Virus record (IMG/VR): IMGVR_UViG_3300002518_000014
Span: 16,131 to 46,651 of that record
DNA: 30,521 bases
Strand: one strand, 5' to 3'
From: a virus
Part shown: in pieces, positions 27,507 to 30,521 of the stretch
How the letters are laid out: each line of letters begins with the position of its first letter
Numbering within the stretch: the first letter of the stretch is position 1
Notes under the pieces: generated by a model
Told to the model about the DNA's origin: nothing
The model's database searches: none
What the model saw: the letters and a program-made list of their open reading frames with translations, nothing else
Position numbers and translations under genes: made by a program

Positions 27507-28846
27507 ATTAGCACCCGAAAGTTGAAAAATTCTTTTACACACTTCTCGATATAATCAAGTTTTTCATCGGTAAGTCCGTAATAGGTTCCCAAAAAGAAAC
27601 TATCTTGAGTTACTTTGGCAGCCACCGGGAAGGTTTCTTCTAGAACCCCATATGGCTCCGCCAAATGGATGTAGCCCGGGTGTGCCAACACAAGACCTGT
27701 GAAATATGACCTGGTCTGTATTTTTTTGCTTTCCATAAAATCAACAAAATCCTGTCTCCCAATTGAAGATCCATCGCGGACTGTCAGTAAAAACCCGAAC
27801 CAGCAAGGATCTGCCTTATGGGTAGGCTCTGGAAGGTGAAAGTAGGTCTCGTACGGAGCAAAAATTTCCTTAAGCCTATTGAAGTTCTTTCGGCGCGCCG
27901 AGTCTAGCATCGGCAATTTCTTAATCTGTTCTAGACCCATTGCTGCTGCAAGATCCAACGGCTTTAAATTATAACCAATTTCATCAAAAACATATCGATG
28001 ATCAAAAGTAGTGGTCTTCATTCCTGGAAGCCATTGTTGAAACCTATTACCACAAGCGGTTCCGCTAGTTACCGAGCCCGGCTTGGCCGTATTACAGTAG
28101 CAGGCTCGTCCCCAGTCACGATAACTAGCGAGAACCATTCGTTTGACAGTGCTGTCGGTGGCTACAAAGCCACCCTCGCCCATCGTCATGTGGTGTGCTG
28201 GAAAGAATGAGCACGTTGAGATCGTCCCAAAAGAGCCTAGCTTCTTTCCATCGTAGTAGGAGCCTAAGGCATCGCAAGCGTCCTCAACAAAAATTAGATT
28301 GTATTTCTTAACTAAAAACATTAAGCGGTCCATATCGGGAGGGTTTCCCAATACGTGCGCAAACATAATACCTTGAATTTCTGGGTCTGCTTCTAGGGCA
28401 GCTTCCACTTGATCCAGGTCTAAATTTAAGTCCGGTAACGTTACGTCAACAAACACCGGAACAAATCCATTTTGGATAAGAGGGTTAATAGTAGTAGGAA
28501 AGCAAACAACGGGAGTGATGAATTTAGCTCCCTCTTTAAGATTAAACCATTTCCGAGACTTAAGAGCGCTGACCGCCAGTAAATTTGCGGAGGATCCCGA
28601 ATTCGTTAGTATGCCTGCTTTCTTTCCCAGATGTTCAGCAAACTGAAGCTCGAATTGGCGGCCGTTCTGGCCGAAAATTAACCACTCACCCAATAAACTA
28701 TCAATAGCGGCCACATACTCTTTGTCATCAAAGATGGGGCCCGAATATGAAACCCAATCCTCCCCGGCGGTCCACTCTTCACTCTCTCGTTTTTCAATGA
28801 TATATTCTTTAACCAGATCAAGAATCTGTTGTCTTTTTTGGTTCAT
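27503..28846 (-). CDS. rfbH: RfbH/E1-type NDP-4-keto-6-deoxyglucose 3-dehydrase
   Basis: A 447-aa member of the DegT fold, the E1 enzyme of 3,6-dideoxyhexose formation (CDP-4-keto-6-deoxyglucose 3-dehydrase). Decisive is 'SFFPAHHMTMGEGG': His218 takes the place of the PLP-binding Lys of aminotransferases, as in E1 (His220), so it should use PMP for C3 dehydration. The four [2Fe-2S] ligands of E1 (Cys193, 251, 253, 261) are present as Cys191, 249, 251 and 265; the third-to-fourth spacing is 13 instead of 7 residues. The N-terminal 'SYSGPIFDDKEY' and the C-terminal 'SRKIQTR'-type block ('SKKIQTRSYFTG') also match. E1 works with a reductase (E3), which is not visible here. It is 3 bp after iscU and overlaps the next start by GTGA. 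Confidence 0.93.
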   Translation of the reverse strand: MNQKRQQILDLVKEYIIEKRESEEWTAGEDWVSYSGPIFDDKEYVAAIDSLLGEWLIFGQNGRQFELQFAEHLGKKAGILTNSGSSANLLAVSALKSRKWFNLKEGAKFITPVVCFPTTINPLIQNGFVPVFVDVTLPDLNLDLDQVEAALEADPEIQGIMFAHVLGNPPDMDRLMFLVKKYNLIFVEDACDALGSYYDGKKLGSFGTISTCSFFPAHHMTMGEGGFVATDSTVKRMVLASYRDWGRACYCNTAKPGSVTSGTACGNRFQQWLPGMKTTTFDHRYVFDEIGYNLKPLDLAAAMGLEQIKKLPMLDSARRKNFNRLKEIFAPYETYFHLPEPTHKADPCWFGFLLTVRDGSSIGRQDFVDFMESKKIQTRSYFTGLVLAHPGYIHLAEPYGVLEETFPVAAKVTQDSFFLGTYYGLTDEKLDYIEKCVKEFFNFRVLM

Positions 28847-28849
28847 TCT

Positions 28850-29239
28850 TTATTCTTTCTGGGAGCCCTTAATTTCCAAATCTTCAATGGCTGCTTTAAT
28901 AGCTTCTTCGGCTAACACAGAACAATGAATTTTAACGGGAGGAAGAGACAACTCCTCTACAATCTGCATATTATTAATTTCAGCAGCTTCTTTTAGGGTC
29001 TTGCCCTTGAGCCACTCGGTAGCCAAAGAAGATGCGGCGATGGCTGACCCGCATCCAAAAGTCTTAAACTTTGTGTCACAAATACAGCTCTTATCATCTA
29101 CTTTAATCTGAAGTTTCATGACATCGCCACATTCTGGCGCGCCGACGATGCCCGTCCCCACCCTACTGTCGTTCTTATCCAGAGACCCGACATTTCGCGG
29201 GTTATCAAAATGATCAATTACTTTTTTAGTATACGCCAT
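28850..29239 (-). CDS. iscU: IscU-type Fe-S cluster scaffold protein
   Basis: A 129-aa IscU, nearly the same length as the E. coli protein and with similar text throughout. The start ATG 29239 gives 'MAYTKKVIDHFDNPRNVG', and AGGAG (29248-29252) sits 8 nt upstream. Cluster ligands Cys37 ('APECGDV', with Asp39), Cys63 ('FGCGSAIAASSL') and Cys106 ('KIHCSVLAEEAI') are all present, and the chaperone-binding LPPVK motif is intact at 99-103. It should assemble a [2Fe-2S] cluster with sulfur from a cysteine desulfurase, which is not visible and would come from the host. An IscU scaffold is uncommon in phages, whereas IscA/HesB-like proteins are frequent. It is placed just before the cluster-dependent RfbH gene and after iscA. 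Confidence 0.95.
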   Translation of the reverse strand: MAYTKKVIDHFDNPRNVGSLDKNDSRVGTGIVGAPECGDVMKLQIKVDDKSCICDTKFKTFGCGSAIAASSLATEWLKGKTLKEAAEINNMQIVEELSLPPVKIHCSVLAEEAIKAAIEDLEIKGSQKE

Positions 29240-29247
29240 AATATTTT

Positions 29248-29252
29248 CTCCT
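29248..29252 (-). promoter_or_regulatory. Shine-Dalgarno fixing the IscU start
   Basis: AGGAG on the minus strand lies 8 nt before ATG 29239 and overlaps the iscA stop codon. It supports the short start over a longer frame that would add 13 residues inside iscA. Confidence 0.8.
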
Positions 29253-29559
29253 AAGAAAACGAAGACCCACAGCCACAAGTAGTATTTGCATTAGGATTGT
29301 TAAAACTAAATCCTTGCTGTTGTAATGTCACCACATAGTCTACTGTTGTATCGTTTAAAATAAATGAACTGTGAGGATCTACATAAACCTTTACGTTACC
29401 ATATTCTATAAGAATATCCTCCTCGTCGAATTCGTCTTCTATGCTCAGCGAATATGACATTCCAGAGCAGCCGCCGCCCTTTACAGCGACCCTTATCACG
29501 TCACCCTCTTCTAGGGCGCCCCTAAGATGAGTCACGGCTGCTTCTGTGAATGTAACCAT
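29251..29559 (-). CDS. iscA: IscA/HesB/ErpA-family Fe-S carrier
   Basis: A 102-aa A-type carrier. The three conserved cysteines are Cys31 ('GGGCSGMSY'), Cys95 and Cys97 ('TTCGCGSSFS', the family's C-terminal signature). A-type carriers pass Fe-S clusters from scaffold to target enzymes. The start ATG 29559 is 5 bp after the radical SAM stop, with a GGAG upstream; length is normal for the family. IscA/HesB homologues recur in marine T4-like phages, a known pattern; having IscU next door is the unusual part. The end runs to 12 nt before iscU, so the two are likely co-translated. Confidence 0.93.
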   Translation of the reverse strand: MVTFTEAAVTHLRGALEEGDVIRVAVKGGGCSGMSYSLSIEDEFDEEDILIEYGNVKVYVDPHSSFILNDTTVDYVVTLQQQGFSFNNPNANTTCGCGSSFS

Positions 29560-29564
29560 TTATC

Positions 29565-30521
29565 TTATGCTCCGGTGTCGTCGACAAAGTTGTGATCTTT
29601 CATTTTCTTCCCACGCAGGGTGATTAGCGGAGCGTTCTTCCAGGTGTCTACTTCTAGACCGCGACCACTTCCTAATTGTACATCACCCATGTTACCTTTG
29701 TCAAGGAAATCATCGTCAGTAAATACGCGGTCATATCTTACCGGCACCTCGTTGTCTCCATAGGTCTGAGATATAACGTTCTTAATGAATCCTTTGTCAA
29801 CCCCACAAATGCAAGGCATATTCTTCTTTGGATCAAACCACTTAATGTTAAGGCCGCGGTTGATAATATCTGCCAAAGGCTCCTCGAAGAAATTTCCGAG
29901 AGATACGTGCTGGTAAGGGCACGGCATAACATCTCCATAACGAGAGATTGGAACCATTCTCTTCACAGCAATGCATCCGATATCTCGGCCATACGAGGGA
30001 GTCATATGAGTAAAGATATCGTACTCTTCCTCAAATTTCTGGAGTATCTTTCCTTCCTTCTCGGTCATCATCGCGTCGGTCTGTCCTTCATAGGCGCCGA
30101 CCGGTTTTGCGTAGACAATGTAGGTCCCCACCTCCTTTTCTTTTGCAAAGTCTAAAAACTTTACCCATTCATCTGTATAAATACGGTCTTTCCAGATTAC
30201 AGTAGAAAGAATAATGTGAAGGCCTGCTTCCTTGCAGGCGTCGATTGCGCGCATTGCATTCCGAAAAGCGCCGGGTTTTCGTCTAAATGTATCGTGGGCT
30301 TCCGCTGTGATCCCATCTAGACTAAGTTGAACTTTGTCTAGCCCAATCTTTTTGAGATGAACCGCTTTCTTATAATCTAGGTTCCATCCGTTTGAATCGC
30401 TAACAAGATAAAACTTTGACGGGTCAATAGCCTCAATAAGTTCATCGAACTCTTTCATGATAAGAGGCTCGCCGCCAGTAATAACAAAGTTTGCGAGACC
30501 CATCTCATCAGCCTGTCGTGA
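29565..30521 (-). CDS. Radical SAM/SPASM-like enzyme, N-terminus outside window
   Basis: The frame is open at the right edge ('SRQADEMGLANFVITGGEP'), so the first Met seen is probably internal and the radical SAM CxxxCxxC loop lies outside the window. The visible part has the radical SAM core: 'GGEP' SAM-binding motif, 'LSLDG' strand, and 'GLHIILSTVIWKD'. The C-terminal part has SPASM/Twitch-like cysteines that would hold an auxiliary cluster: a Cys in 'GCIAVKRM', 'MPCPYQHVSLGNF', and 'MPCICGVD'. Fe-S clusters would be needed for it to function, in keeping with the IscA/IscU genes downstream. The substrate cannot be inferred; SPASM enzymes modify peptides, tRNA or other molecules. Its stop is 5 bp before iscA. 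Confidence 0.88.
   Translation of the reverse strand, partial: SRQADEMGLANFVITGGEPLIMKEFDELIEAIDPSKFYLVSDSNGWNLDYKKAVHLKKIGLDKVQLSLDGITAEAHDTFRRKPGAFRNAMRAIDACKEAGLHIILSTVIWKDRIYTDEWVKFLDFAKEKEVGTYIVYAKPVGAYEGQTDAMMTEKEGKILQKFEEEYDIFTHMTPSYGRDIGCIAVKRMVPISRYGDVMPCPYQHVSLGNFFEEPLADIINRGLNIKWFDPKKNMPCICGVDKGFIKNVISQTYGDNEVPVRYDRVFTDDDFLDKGNMGDVQLGSGRGLEVDTWKNAPLITLRGKKMKDHNFVDDTGA

Noticed and set aside
27503-28846. PLP-dependent aminotransferase call for the DegT-fold gene
   Set aside because: The PLP-binding Lys is replaced by His218 in 'PAHH', and cluster cysteines are present, so a 3-dehydrase of the E1 type is the better call.
29676-30155. Plus-strand 159-codon frame
   Set aside because: Antisense to the radical SAM gene whose motifs are clear; no start signal and no neighbours on that strand.

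Overview
This window looks like part of a tailed-phage genome, probably a large T4-like (Myoviridae-morphology) virus of the kind recovered from marine samples. Every gene I can support is on the minus strand. They are packed with overlaps of 1 to 62 nt or gaps of at most 39 nt. There is a T4 gp55-like late sigma factor, gp25-like and gp6-like baseplate wedge proteins, and very long virion proteins. The marine assignment rests on my memory of similar protein families and is an inference. I cannot name the host.

Read in the direction of transcription (right to left), the first block (30521 to 24662) is metabolic: a 5'-truncated radical SAM/SPASM enzyme, an IscA/HesB-type protein, an IscU-type Fe-S scaffold, an RfbH (E1)-type 3-dehydrase that itself should carry a [2Fe-2S] cluster, an RmlB-like NDP-sugar 4,6-dehydratase, a GDP-L-fucose synthase-like protein and a GDP-mannose 4,6-dehydratase. 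The second block (24665 to 22752) holds small genes: a 58-aa ORF, a 70-aa ORF, an FmdB-like zinc ribbon starting at TTG, a membrane-anchored acidic protein, the late sigma factor and a 101-aa protein. The third block (22752 to the left edge) is the tail/baseplate module. It has two paralogous hub-like proteins, one ending in a lysozyme-like domain and one in an SGNH hydrolase domain. These are followed by a spike/hub-associated protein, a 2003-aa unknown protein, gp25, gp6, a 519-aa structural protein, and a giant protein of more than 3068 aa with several LamG/ConA-like lectin segments that runs off the window.

My reading of the whole: the tail module supplies adsorption (lectin-like giant fibre protein) and cell-wall penetration (lysozyme-like and SGNH enzymes on a shared adaptor). 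The sugar block could build an unusual deoxysugar for a glycan. The Fe-S genes beside it could help mature the cluster of the RfbH-like enzyme and the radical SAM enzyme. That functional link is inferred from gene order and cofactor logic; the individual family calls rest on visible motifs.

No tRNA, rRNA, CRISPR array, insertion sequence or integrase was seen. No stretch over 300 bases is without a gene; the longest gap is 39 bp.
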